Origin: Antrihabitans auranticaus
GTDB lineage: Bacteria > Actinomycetota > Actinomycetes > Mycobacteriales > Mycobacteriaceae
Reading direction: 5' to 3'
DNA length: 64,000 nt
Assembly (NCBI RefSeq): GCF_016481275.1
Contig: NZ_JAEMNW010000009.1
Span: 1 to 64,000 of the forward strand
In this document: in pieces, positions 20,320 to 29,018 of the stretch
How positions within the stretch are numbered: the first letter of the stretch is position 1
How the letters are laid out: every line of letters starts with the position of its first letter
The notes under the pieces: generated by a model
Databases searched by the model: none
What the model saw: only the letters and a program-made list of their open reading frames with translations
What the model was told of the DNA's origin: nothing
Translations under genes and position numbers: made by a program

Positions 20320-21132
20320 ATGATGGACGGAGTCCCACTCGGCGAGCCCTCGAGGCTGGTTAACCGGCGCACGGCGCTTTCGCTGGTCGGCTACGCGGGC
20401 TTGGCGGCTGCGGCGATCGGTGCGTGCTCGAGCAGCCCGAGTCAGGACTCGACCTCGGCACAGACATCCGATGCAAATACCGGATCGACAACGGCCCGCC
20501 CATCCGAGACCACCAGTTCGGCCTTAACCACGGCGGCAACCGTTTCTGGTGTGATGATGTGCCGTGAGGCATGGGGTGCACGCGCAGCCCGTCCTGGCGG
20601 TGAGTCTCACACTCTCTCCCGTATGACGATCCACCACACGGCGGCGGTCCTGGGCGAGAACAGCAACGCACCGGCGCGACTACGTCAGCACCAGCTTTAT
20701 CACCAAGACTCGCAGGGCTGGATAGATATCGCCTATCACGTCAGCGTGGACCGCAACGGGAACATTTACGAACTGCGAAGGCCGGACCTCGTGGGGGACA
20801 CTGCGACAAGCTACGACCCGACCGGCCACTTCCTTGTGGTGTGCGAAGGCAACTTCGACGAGGAAGAGCTGTCGGAGGCGCAGCTTAACGGAGCCGCGTT
20901 TGCGTTCGCCTGGGCCGCACAACAATTCGGCATCGCGACGGAGACACTCGCGGGCCACCGCGATGCCAGCGGGGACACCGCATGCCCAGGTGCCAGCCTG
21001 TATCGCCACGTCAGCTCAGGAGATCTGAAGCGCCGCGTCGACGACCTGTTGGCCGGGGGAACTATCGATCTCCGGACCGTTTGTGGCGCAGAGGCGACCG
21101 CACTGGTTGCGGATATCGAGGCAGGCCACTGA
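20320..21132 (+). CDS. Tat-exported lipoprotein, amidase_2/PGRP-type N-acetylmuramoyl-L-alanine amidase
   Basis: Predicted zinc amidase that cuts between muramic acid and the stem peptide of peptidoglycan. The 270-residue protein has a twin-arginine start (NRRTALSLVG), hydrophobic segment and lipobox-like AAIGAC (Cys36), a Ser/Thr-rich linker to about residue 75, then the PGRP-like domain: MTIHHTAAV (zinc His), IAYHVSVDRNGNIYELR, and GHRDASGDTACPG with the second His and Cys ligands. It sits beside the integrase remnant; its start region lies where the integrase 5' part was lost. ATG 20320 and 20323 are both possible. Roles could be wall remodelling or defence against other bacteria. Confidence 0.87.
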   Translation: MMDGVPLGEPSRLVNRRTALSLVGYAGLAAAAIGACSSSPSQDSTSAQTSDANTGSTTARPSETTSSALTTAATVSGVMMCREAWGARAARPGGESHTLSRMTIHHTAAVLGENSNAPARLRQHQLYHQDSQGWIDIAYHVSVDRNGNIYELRRPDLVGDTATSYDPTGHFLVVCEGNFDEEELSEAQLNGAAFAFAWAAQQFGIATETLAGHRDASGDTACPGASLYRHVSSGDLKRRVDDLLAGGTIDLRTVCGAEATALVADIEAGH

Positions 21133-21192
21133 GCGGCGGACGTCGTCTTTCGGCGAGTGTCGCAATCTGGTTGTCCAGCAATGCTATTCAGC

Positions 21193-22737
21193 TCAGCACG
21201 GAATGATGTAGCTCGGATCGGTCGTGTTATCGAGCCACTTTCCGTATGCGCTTCCCCCGGCGGCGCGGACCGCTGCGCAGATCGCCGTTTGCGTACGGCC
21301 CGCGGGGCGGTACACGGCGTAGATCGGGTTGCCTTCTTCGGTTTCCTGCCGAAGCGACGGGCAGGCGTGGTCGGTCCGCAGATAATCGGCGCCAGGGAAT
21401 TCATCGAGGAACTGCTGGATCTCGGTCTCGTAGCGCCCCGGCGTAACCGCTGATCCGAGCACGACTATTCCGGTGCCGTCACACAATGGCTGGGTGATCG
21501 GTGCACTCACGTTGAGCGCGAAATCTCGGTCCGGCGGTCGCGCGCCCGTCGAAACGGTGATCGCGCCGTCAGTGCCTGCCGGCGGCAAGGTCGATTCGGC
21601 AGCGCCGGGCGTGTCGGTTCCCCGGCCCGACAGCACCACCGCTACGAGAATTGCAGTGACGGCCAGCACGACAACGCCGGCGAGCGCGGCCAGCGCGAGG
21701 GTGTGATCTTTGCGGGGCGGTGGCTGTTCTGTGCCTGCCAGGTAGTGAGATCGCATCATCGTCTGTGCGGATTCCGCGAACAATGTTGGAGGAGGGGTGA
21801 CGTACGACCTCGGACCTGCATGGGCGGACGGCGATGCGGTCGTCGGCGGCGGGGATAGCGGAAGGTCTCGTCGCGACAGTTCCGCGGCTGCGGTTCGCGC
21901 GTCGGCGGCGAGTTGGCCGCACGTTGGATATCGCTGCTCGCGGTCCTTGGCGAGGGCGGTCGCGACGATGTGGTCGACCTCGATCGGAACACCGTGGGTG
22001 CTCGGGCGCGGCGGTGTCTGGTTGAGGTGGCCGCTGATCAGCTGGGCGATTCCTGTTCCGGGAAATGGTTGTTGGCCGGTCAACAGGTGATGGAATGTCG
22101 CTCCGAGCGCGTAGACGTCGACGCGATGGTCGAGTGTGATGTTCGGGTCGAATTGTTCGGGTGCAGCGTATTGGAAACTGGCGAGGACGAGCCCGGTATG
22201 AGTATGTTTTGCGGTGTCCTCGAGCGCTTTGGCGATGCCGAAGTCGGCGAGCACGACTCGTTCTGACTGTCCTGACTCCGATTGTGCGAGAAGGATGTTG
22301 GCGGGTTTGACGTCTCTGTGCAAGATTCCGCGTGCGTGCGCGTAGTCCAACGCGGCTGCGGTTTCGCCGATGATGCGCACAGCACGCTCGACCGACATCG
22401 CCTGTCCGGCTCGGATGGGCCAGGCCGCATCACTGCCGTCGACGTATTGCATGGCGATGTAGAGCTGTCCCTCGTGGACACCGCGCGCGTAAATGCTGAC
22501 GATGTTGGGATGACTCAGCCGTGCGGCGGTCTTGGCTTCTTGCAGGAATCGGGCTTTCAGATCTGCGTCGTCTGCGAGTGTCCGGCTCAGTAGTTTCAAT
22601 GCAACGGGTCGATCGAGGTCGTCGTCGTGGGCGAGGTACATCGTGCCCATCCCACCGGCTCCGATCAGCCGGAAATGCGGTAGGTCGCGAAGCTGTCGCC
22701 GGCCGATAGCGGTGCGCTCATGGCTGAATGATTTCAC
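21193..22737 (-). CDS. Receptor-type Ser/Thr protein kinase (Pkn family)
   Basis: Eukaryotic-like membrane kinase of 514 residues. The N-terminal kinase domain has the glycine loop LIGAGGMGTMYLA, VALKLL lysine, catalytic LHRDVKPANILL, LADFGIAKAL and YAAPEQF, all intact. A Pro/Ser-rich juxtamembrane region leads to one membrane helix (ALAALAGVVVLAVTAILVAVV, about 375-395). The roughly 110-residue outer domain has four Cys (PLCDGTG, DHACPSL, AICAAV and the C-terminal IIPC), probably two disulphides. GTG 22737 is chosen since the kinase fold starts soon after; longer frames to 23040 contain nothing kinase-like. It converges on the amidase gene, 60 bases apart, so both may act at the wall. Confidence 0.9.
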   Translation of the reverse strand: MKSFSHERTAIGRRQLRDLPHFRLIGAGGMGTMYLAHDDDLDRPVALKLLSRTLADDADLKARFLQEAKTAARLSHPNIVSIYARGVHEGQLYIAMQYVDGSDAAWPIRAGQAMSVERAVRIIGETAAALDYAHARGILHRDVKPANILLAQSESGQSERVVLADFGIAKALEDTAKHTHTGLVLASFQYAAPEQFDPNITLDHRVDVYALGATFHHLLTGQQPFPGTGIAQLISGHLNQTPPRPSTHGVPIEVDHIVATALAKDREQRYPTCGQLAADARTAAAELSRRDLPLSPPPTTASPSAHAGPRSYVTPPPTLFAESAQTMMRSHYLAGTEQPPPRKDHTLALAALAGVVVLAVTAILVAVVLSGRGTDTPGAAESTLPPAGTDGAITVSTGARPPDRDFALNVSAPITQPLCDGTGIVVLGSAVTPGRYETEIQQFLDEFPGADYLRTDHACPSLRQETEEGNPIYAVYRPAGRTQTAICAAVRAAGGSAYGKWLDNTTDPSYIIPC

Positions 22738-23400
22738 GCGACCGGGGCGAGGTAGGTGAAGTTCATCTCCAGTGCTCGCGGCGGATGGCGGGAGCGCAAC
22801 TTGAGCGCGAACGAAGCGTGCGAGGTGGCCCATCATCTGTGTGGCGACAGAACATCTGTTCCGTGGGAAAAGGCGGACCACGATGTTGTTAGAAATACTC
22901 GCTGTGGACGCATTCTCTGCCCAGTACGAACCACGGCTGGAGAACCCTTGGAAGGCAAGCAGATTGACGAACGTCGGCTCAATGTCGAGATCCCATGGCA
23001 TGCTTTCGGTTGGCGCAGTCACTGTGCCCGTCGTCGCCACCGATCAGTCGGGCTTCACATCGCTGGGTTCATCTGCGGTCGTGTCCTTCCGGAAGTTCGA
23101 TCCCAGCAAGTCGATCGTCGAAAGGCATCTATCTCGACTGCGAACGCCGGGCCCGTGACCGCCCGACTGTGCTACGCGCTTCGGCAACCCGGCTCGGGAC
23201 AACTTGTTCGCGGTCTCGCCTGAGATCGTCTGTTAGCGTGCCGAATTGCGGGGTTTGCCAACCTGAGCGTGCCGCTGAGGGATTTAAGCACTCGATTGAA
23301 GGTCTATAGTGGGTCGACTAAAGTTGAGCCGTGGAGCGCGTTCGAAGATTTGTTTCGACACCAATGTTTTATTCGATTTTGCTCCGGTGTGAGCAGTATT
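22738..23400. other. Intergenic stretch without a recognisable gene
   Basis: About 660 bases separate the kinase start from the tRNA-like remnant. Open frames exist on both strands, but their translations look like random high-GC sequence and none resembles a family I know. It presumably holds the kinase promoter and debris from past insertions. Confidence 0.5.
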
Positions 23401-23480
23401 ATCGTCGCAGCTCAGCACACCGTTCGGAGCTTTTGAACTCATAATCCATTGGTCGCGGGTTCGAGCCGCGCCCGCCCCAC
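23401..23480 (+). pseudogene. tRNA-Met-like remnant (CAT anticodon)
   Basis: The stretch from ACTCATAATCC onward matches the 3' half of an actinobacterial tRNA-Met: anticodon CAT at 23440-23442, a perfect T-arm CGCGG-GTTCGAG-CCGCG (23454-23470) and the CCCGCCCCAC acceptor end. A D-arm-like AGCTCAG...GGAGC lies upstream, but the 5' acceptor (ATCGTCG) cannot pair with the 3' end and the anticodon stem is mismatched. It cannot fold as a working tRNA. It looks like an attachment-site relic of another element. Confidence 0.6.
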
Positions 23481-23521
23481 AATCTCCTTTCTGATGTGAT
23501 GAAGGAGGGGGGCTCCGTCCT

Positions 23522-24225
23522 TTGCCGCACGCCTGGACCGCACCACCCGAATCGCGGGAGCTGCGAGAGTCGTTGCGGCACAGAGTCAAACTGGCCGAGA
23601 TGTGGACCCAATGCAAAGCGCACGCACACGCTGTGGTGGCCAAGGGCGGGATCTGGGTGCCGATTACCGACCCGTACGGTGTGGAAGGCCCTCTGCTGCC
23701 GGACCGTGTCAACCTGGCTGCCCCGTGCAAGGAGCGAATCGGGTCGCTACGCCGATTCGTCGAAGCCTTCGACGCCGAGATCGACTTGTTCACCCGGCTC
23801 GCCCAATATCGACTCGCGCGCGAACGCGGCTACACCGCGATAGAACAGATCCCCGGTATCGGGCCGGTGCGGGAGCAGTGTTTCGTCGCCGAGATCGGGG
23901 ATGTGCACCGCTTCGCGGGACCGACCCAGCTGACCTGCTGGGCCGGGCTCACGCCTTCGCACCACGAATCCGACACCAAGGTGCAGCGCGGCCGGATCAC
24001 CAAACAAGGTTCGCGTCTGGTGCGGTGGGCGGCCATTGAATCGGTGAAGATGCTTCCGGCCACAACCTACATCGGTGGCATTCGCGACAAAGCCGTCCAG
24101 CGCCGCGGCCACCGCAACATCGGTGCGGTGGCCGCGGCCCGCAAACAGCTCGCCGGAGCTCGTCTTCTAGGGCGCGCGATCACCACATCCGTGCGCTGCA
24201 CCGGGCGCCCCGTGCGGCATGAGCA
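23522..24225 (+). pseudogene. IS110-family transposase remnant
   Basis: The frame encodes the C-terminal half of an IS110/IS1111 transposase: a helical linker, the helix-hairpin-helix-like IEQIPGIGPVREQCFVAEIGD, and CWAGLTPSHHESDTKVQRGRITKQGSRLVRWAA followed by RGHRNIGAVAAARKQL. The N-terminal RuvC-like DEDD catalytic half is absent. Near 24160 the expected ending (RDHHIRALHRAPRAA) continues in a different frame, and a TAG interrupts, so there is also a frameshift. It cannot be active. The element's ends could not be located. Confidence 0.85.
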
Positions 24226-24517
24226 CCCAAACTCGGTCGGTCGCGGATCGTGCAGGTCATGACCCCCGACGCCAGCGAGGTCGCCCTTCTGATCCCGACC
24301 GACCGTCCCTGCGCAACGCTTCATGCCGCCCACCGCGCGGCGAAGGAATGGCCGGCGGCCCCACGCCTCCCACCTACCAGGCCCGATCATTCTGAAGCGA
24401 CACAGGCTGGACAGGGTAGGTATCCTGACGTATACGTGAAATATATGACTTAATCGTGGAGAGTGGCGAACTTAAGTACGAGACGCCTGGATGGTCACGG
24501 AAGGGGGCAGGACTCGA

Positions 24518-25540
24518 GTGTCCACATCTGGGATTGCCGCATATGGCCGCGGCCTGAGCCATGGCTTTCAGCTGCCGAAACGGCTCGTCATGGATACAAC
24601 CGACGTCGATGACGCTCGCCAACTGGCGACTCCGCTGCTCTCACCACACCGGCTCACCACTCTCGGCGAGCATCGATTTCGTGCCCAGCTTGCCGTAGCG
24701 CCAGTCAGTGATTGCACGCTTCTCTATCTCGACTACGGTGACGGGTTTCGCGTGAAAGTACGAGGCGGTATCGATTACTACCTGCTGTGCATTCCGATCG
24801 AGGGTTCGGTATCGGCGATCGGAATAGGCTCCGCAGCGTTCCATTCAGGGACAGCGTTGCTTGTTTCGCCAACAGGCGAAGACCTAGAAATGGTCCATGG
24901 GGCGGGCGCGCAACACCTCATGTTCAAGATTCCCGAACACATCCTGCTCGAATCGTATCTTCGCCTCGCTGGGCGACCGCCTGAGAAGCGAATCGTGTTT
25001 TCTTCCGTTCTGCGCCAAGGGTATTCGGGAGATTCTGCGATCGGGAACTTGCGGATTGCTGTCAACCTGACTGCCAGCCAGGAGTCGTCGCCCCGATCTC
25101 TTCATGACGAGCTCCAGCGCGTTGTTGTCGCATCACTACTACTAAGTCAGCCGAATTCTGGGTTGGATGGAATGCTGGCGACGCCGGCCCTCTCCCCGAC
25201 GAGTTCGACCGTGGTGCGGCAAGCACTAGAACTGATGCGTGCCGAGTATTCCGATCCGCTCACCATGGAGTACGTCGCTCGCAGTGTTTCCGTGAGCCTA
25301 CGCAAGCTCCAGTACTCCTTCCGTCAGCAAGCTGGTAAGACGCCGTCAGCCGCACTTCAGGAGATTCGACTTGTTGCAGCGCGCAATTTGATCTGCACTG
25401 GCGAAACACCGCTTTCGATCACCGACGTTGCATACGCGGTCGGGATCTCACACCCGGGTAGGTTCGCCGCAAGTTACCGTCGCCGTTACGGAATGTGGCC
25501 CTCTCAGGCGATGGGCCTCCGCACTGGAGCCTCAAAGTAG
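24518..25540 (+). CDS. AraC family transcriptional regulator
   Basis: A regulator of 340 residues with an N-terminal AraC_binding_2-like sensor (FRVKVRGGIDYYLLCIPIEGS, FHSGTALLVSPTGEDLEMVH) and a C-terminal double helix-turn-helix (SDPLTMEYVARSVSVSLRKLQYSFRQQAGKTPSAALQEIRLVAARNLI, then ITDVAYAVGISHPGRFAASYRRRYGMWPSQ). This domain pair is typical of activators of P450 and aromatic oxygenase genes. GTG 24518 is chosen because GGGGGCAGGA precedes it; GTG/ATG-type starts upstream (24491) are also open. Its 3' end overlaps the reductase gene by nine bases, tail to tail. It may activate the P450 operon opposite. Confidence 0.88.
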   Translation: MSTSGIAAYGRGLSHGFQLPKRLVMDTTDVDDARQLATPLLSPHRLTTLGEHRFRAQLAVAPVSDCTLLYLDYGDGFRVKVRGGIDYYLLCIPIEGSVSAIGIGSAAFHSGTALLVSPTGEDLEMVHGAGAQHLMFKIPEHILLESYLRLAGRPPEKRIVFSSVLRQGYSGDSAIGNLRIAVNLTASQESSPRSLHDELQRVVVASLLLSQPNSGLDGMLATPALSPTSSTVVRQALELMRAEYSDPLTMEYVARSVSVSLRKLQYSFRQQAGKTPSAALQEIRLVAARNLICTGETPLSITDVAYAVGISHPGRFAASYRRRYGMWPSQAMGLRTGASK

Positions 25541-26491
25541 ATCAATAACCAACCGGCGCGACCGCGAGCCGGACACGCAGGGCAGCATGCGGGTGTTCAG
25601 GGATTGCTCCGCCCTACTAAGAACACTGTCTCTGTGATCGGGGATTCCTGAGATGACCTTGACCTCACACGTTCCGCAGGTTCCTTCCTCGCACGAACTG
25701 ACTATGTCGACGTCGGCATCGAGTAGTGCATCGAGGATGCTTTGGTGGGCAGAAACATTGATTACCTCACCGCTTTCGGCGAGTTCGACCTCGAAATCGG
25801 TCATCGCTTGGCTGTGCGCCGCGACGACCTTGGGTGAGAAGTACTCGACGTGCAGATCGACGTGTTGGTGGTTGTCCGACTCGGTTGCGAGTGCATCGAT
25901 TAACTCGTTCGGTCCGCAGGCATATATGTGTAACTGGTCGGCCCCCGCAAACAATTCTCGCAGGTCGTAGCGCTGTCCTTGCTGTTTCGACGCGAAGATC
26001 GTGATCTTGTCGCCATGAGTTGCTTCGAGTTGGCCGACGAACGGCATGCTCTCGCGATCGCCGCCGAGATATAGGCACGAGTACTTCGTCCCAGTCTTTT
26101 GGACTTGCGCCATCATGGGCATGAGTGGCGTAATGCCAATTCCGCCGGCGACAAACAGTACCGGCACTGTGTCAGGCAACAGACGAAAGTTATTGCGAGG
26201 GTTGGCTACCCGAAGTTGACTACCGACAACTACTTGGTCGTGCAGGAATCGGGAGCCCCCTCTCCCCGCCTTGTCCAGCTTTACTGCGATCGTCCACGTC
26301 TCGTTCGAAGTATCGACTTCGCCGCACAACGAGTACTCCCGGCTCACGTGGTCGCTGATGTGTACCGCGATATGTGCCCCGGGTGACCATGACGGCAACG
26401 GCCCAGTGTCATGTGCAAGCACTAGAACAATCACATCCGGCGCCGCGTACCAGCGCTTCGTAACGTTGAGGAGCAACGTGTCTTCGGCCAT
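25532..26491 (-). CDS. Phthalate-dioxygenase-reductase-type oxidoreductase, P450 partner
   Basis: Electron transfer protein of 319 residues that passes electrons from NAD(P)H through flavin to a C-terminal 2Fe-2S cluster. The flavin domain carries SREYSLCGE, the nucleotide domain has FVAGGIGITPLMPMM and YACGPNELIDAL, and the plant-type ferredoxin domain has Cys267-x4-Cys272-x2-Cys275 and Cys305. ATG 26491 is chosen; it shares its A with the TGA stop of the upstream P450 gene, so translation is coupled. This reductase type usually serves ring-hydroxylating or O-demethylating oxygenases (VanB, PobB) or is fused to P450s of the CYP116B class. Confidence 0.92.
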   Translation of the reverse strand: MAEDTLLLNVTKRWYAAPDVIVLVLAHDTGPLPSWSPGAHIAVHISDHVSREYSLCGEVDTSNETWTIAVKLDKAGRGGSRFLHDQVVVGSQLRVANPRNNFRLLPDTVPVLFVAGGIGITPLMPMMAQVQKTGTKYSCLYLGGDRESMPFVGQLEATHGDKITIFASKQQGQRYDLRELFAGADQLHIYACGPNELIDALATESDNHQHVDLHVEYFSPKVVAAHSQAMTDFEVELAESGEVINVSAHQSILDALLDADVDIVSSCEEGTCGTCEVKVISGIPDHRDSVLSRAEQSLNTRMLPCVSGSRSRRLVIDLL

Positions 26492-27693
26492 CACTGCGCT
26501 TCGGGACTGAAGGAGACCGGGAGCGAGGTGATCACCATCAGGTTTCCCGCGACAAGACCACTGGTCTCCACGTCACCCGCAAGGCCTATGTCTGGCAGTC
26601 GATGTAGCAAACGAGTGAGCGCGACGCGCATTTCGAGGCGGGCCAGATGTTGGCCGACGCACTGATGTGGCCCCGCTCCGAACGCCAGGTGCGGGTTTCG
26701 ACGTCGGCCGAGATCGAGATCGTCGGGATTCGCAAACTGTGCAGGGTCTCGGTTTGCGGCAGCATAGTTGAGCATTACGCGTCGGCCCGCATCGATATCT
26801 TGGCCACCAACGGGACAAGACGTTGTTGCGGTGCGCGCGAACAGCTGTAGTGGCGTTGTCAGGCGAAGGCTCTCGTCGATCGCACGCAGCAGGGATCTTT
26901 TGTCCTGCGCAACAGCCGCTTTCGCCGAGGGGTTTTGCAGGATGTGCCTTACGAGTCCGGAGATTCCGGATGCCGTCGAATGATGCCCACCGAGGAGCAA
27001 CGCAACGAAGAGCTGCACTGCAGTTTCGTCATCGATATCGATGCCCTTGTAGCTGCCCGACGCAAGCTCTGAAAGGAAGTCTCCCGTCGGGGACTGTTTG
27101 CGCTCATGCAGTCGCGCCAGTGTGTAATCGGCGAACGCGCCCATGGCAGCGTCGAAATCTTCGGTTCCAATCGCTGCAAACGCGGCACTTGCCAGTTCCC
27201 GATTGACAAGGCTCTCTTCATGGTTGAGCCCCACGAACCTGCCAATCACGATGGCTGGAATCGGTTCGGCAAACTCTCCGGCCAAGTCGGCCGTACCGTT
27301 CTTCGCAAATGAGTCGATCTGGCGGTCCACGACCTCGGTGACCATCTCTTCGAGATCTCGAACAGCACTGGGACTCAACAGATCTGTCATCAGGGACCGC
27401 CAAGTGGTGTGCTCGTCCCCGTCGTACTCGAGTGCTGGAATGCGGGGGAGTCCGCTCGCGGGGATGAAGACACCGTCGCGGGAAACGAACTCTGTTGCGG
27501 CGGTAGCCACCGTTCGTACCGCTTCGTAGCTGCTTATCACGGTGTAGCCGCCGTGCTTGTCGATATGGGCGACCGGGCACTGCGATGCCATCTGGGCATA
27601 CTCGGCACGAAGGGTGTTCGACGACTTCGAGACGTCATTGTGGTCGAACTGCGCAGCAAGTTTCGCTGTCGCGTCGGTGGCGGGTGCAGTCAT
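26491..27693 (-). CDS. Cytochrome P450 monooxygenase
   Basis: A 400-residue soluble bacterial P450. The I-helix motif is LLLGGHHSTASG, the ExxR pair lies in AIDESLRL, and the heme loop is FGAGPHQCVGQHLAR with ligand Cys345. The I-helix lacks the common AGxET and has GGHHST, keeping the Thr. ATG 27693 has GGAGG upstream. It is translationally coupled to the flavin/2Fe-2S reductase, which should be its dedicated redox partner. The substrate is unknown. With the RuMP genes and hydroxybenzoate pathways in the same island, O-demethylation of a methoxylated aromatic is a reasonable guess. Confidence 0.93.
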   Translation of the reverse strand: MTAPATDATAKLAAQFDHNDVSKSSNTLRAEYAQMASQCPVAHIDKHGGYTVISSYEAVRTVATAATEFVSRDGVFIPASGLPRIPALEYDGDEHTTWRSLMTDLLSPSAVRDLEEMVTEVVDRQIDSFAKNGTADLAGEFAEPIPAIVIGRFVGLNHEESLVNRELASAAFAAIGTEDFDAAMGAFADYTLARLHERKQSPTGDFLSELASGSYKGIDIDDETAVQLFVALLLGGHHSTASGISGLVRHILQNPSAKAAVAQDKRSLLRAIDESLRLTTPLQLFARTATTSCPVGGQDIDAGRRVMLNYAAANRDPAQFANPDDLDLGRRRNPHLAFGAGPHQCVGQHLARLEMRVALTRLLHRLPDIGLAGDVETSGLVAGNLMVITSLPVSFSPEAQ

Positions 27694-27920
27694 TTTCGTC
27701 CTCCAGCTGTGTCGTGGATCACCGAGCCGATGGTTGCGGTACCGGGTGCGCTTGACAAGCCGATTCGCGCACGTCGTTCAGAAAGCGAAAACTGCGCAGC
27801 GCGCCGGTGTTGCTCTCTTTCGCATTCCGGGGATTGCAAAAACTGTTCCATCTCAGTGCCTTTCGGACGAATCTGAACTTCATCGTCAAACTATTGACAC
27901 GCGGCATGAGCGTCATTAGT

Positions 27921-27936
27921 TTGACGTATGCGTCAT
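27921..27936. promoter_or_regulatory. Putative operator A, TTGAC-N6-GTCAT
   Basis: The inverted repeat TTGACGTATGCGTCAT lies in the 400-base gap between the divergent P450 (start 27693) and SDR (start 28094) genes. A further TTGAC at 27894 and GCGTCAT at 27910 give a tandem arrangement of the same half-sites. Related sites are at 29944 and 36817, at other region A promoters. The tetR gene at 29019 is the likely source of the binding protein. I see no gene in the rest of this gap. Confidence 0.5.
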
Positions 27937-28093
27937 AAGCAGCCATAGGCAGCGCCGAAGTGCCGGGCCGGCGCACTAGGAGTTCGCCACCCGGGTGTCT
28001 GCTGACGGCTCGTCTCGAAATCCGACAATCTCGGCCGGGTTACCGACCCGTCTTTCGCTCGACTGTTCCTCCACCAAAGCTAGGAGTTAGATC

Positions 28094-28846
28094 ATGACTT
28101 CACCCACTACGCATACCGACCGTGTTGCTGTGGTTACCGGCGCCGCACAGGGTTTCGGACGTGCAATCGCGACTGAGCTCGCTCGACGGGGTGCCGATAT
28201 CGCCATCGTCGACTTGGGAGACGCATCCGATGCTGTCGCAGAGATCGAATCGTTGGGTCGCAAAGCTTTGGCCGTGAAGGCCGACGTGTCCAGTCCAGAA
28301 GAAGTGACGGCGGCAGGTGCTCAAATTCTCGAGACGTTCGGCCAGACCGACATTCTCGTGAACAACGCCGGTGTATATCCATTCAAGGACTTCTTCGATG
28401 TGGACTACACCTACTGGAAGAAGATCCAGGCAATCAATCTTGATTCGCAATTTCTGTTGGCCAAGGTTGTTGCTGGTTCCATGCGCGATCGAAACTGGGG
28501 GCGCATCGTCAATCTTGCGTCGAACTCCTTGGGCCTGGCTGTACCCGCGCTCTCGCACTACATGGCGAGTAAGGGCGGTGTCATCGGGTTCACCCGAGGT
28601 TTGGCAACCGACCTTGCTCCCTACGGGATCACCGTCAACGCGGTTGCACCGACGGCATCACGAACTCCCGGCGGCGAAGCCAACATTGCCGAAGAGGTTC
28701 TTCAAGGTGTGGCAAACATGCAAGCAATCAAACGCAGCGGTGTAGCTGAGGACATCGTCGGCACGGTGTGCTTTCTCACCAGCGACGATTCGGCATTTGT
28801 GACAGGCCAGACAATCATGGCTGACGGCGGATTGGTACGGCTGTAA
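28094..28846 (+). CDS. Short-chain dehydrogenase/reductase
   Basis: A 250-residue classical SDR. It has the cofactor loop VTGAAQGFGRAIA, IVDLGDA after strand 2 (Asp suggesting NAD preference), NNAGVYPF, the catalytic Ser in LASNSLG, and YMASKGG with Tyr and Lys. The C-terminal MADGGLVRL is typical. It would oxidise an alcohol or reduce a ketone in the catabolic route. ATG 28094 has AGGAG seven bases ahead. It is transcribed alone, divergent from the P450, and followed by a 170-base gap to the end of tetR. Confidence 0.9.
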   Translation: MTSPTTHTDRVAVVTGAAQGFGRAIATELARRGADIAIVDLGDASDAVAEIESLGRKALAVKADVSSPEEVTAAGAQILETFGQTDILVNNAGVYPFKDFFDVDYTYWKKIQAINLDSQFLLAKVVAGSMRDRNWGRIVNLASNSLGLAVPALSHYMASKGGVIGFTRGLATDLAPYGITVNAVAPTASRTPGGEANIAEEVLQGVANMQAIKRSGVAEDIVGTVCFLTSDDSAFVTGQTIMADGGLVRL

Positions 28847-29018
28847 ATTTCGCGGCGATCGCGGTGGGTGAACCTGATTCGCTCACCGCTTTCTCGATTT
28901 CAGCGATCTGCGGCCCCACGTAGAGCACCGTTGGCTGTGGGTATCCAGAGCCCGCCGCGTCACGTAACGTTGCCGCACAACGCATTTCGTTACCCCTGCG
29001 GTGACGCACCGCCTCGTG

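Noticed and set aside
22756-23223. Open frame of 155 codons upstream of the kinase
   Set aside because: No family resemblance and Arg/Cys/His-rich composition as in random GC-rich frames.
23401-23480. Functional tRNA-Met
   Set aside because: The 5' acceptor strand ATCGTCG does not pair with the 3' end and the anticodon stem is mismatched.
27719-27976. Minus-strand frame of 85 codons in the P450-SDR gap
   Set aside because: It runs across the operator-like repeats and a promoter-like TTGACA, and lacks a good binding site.
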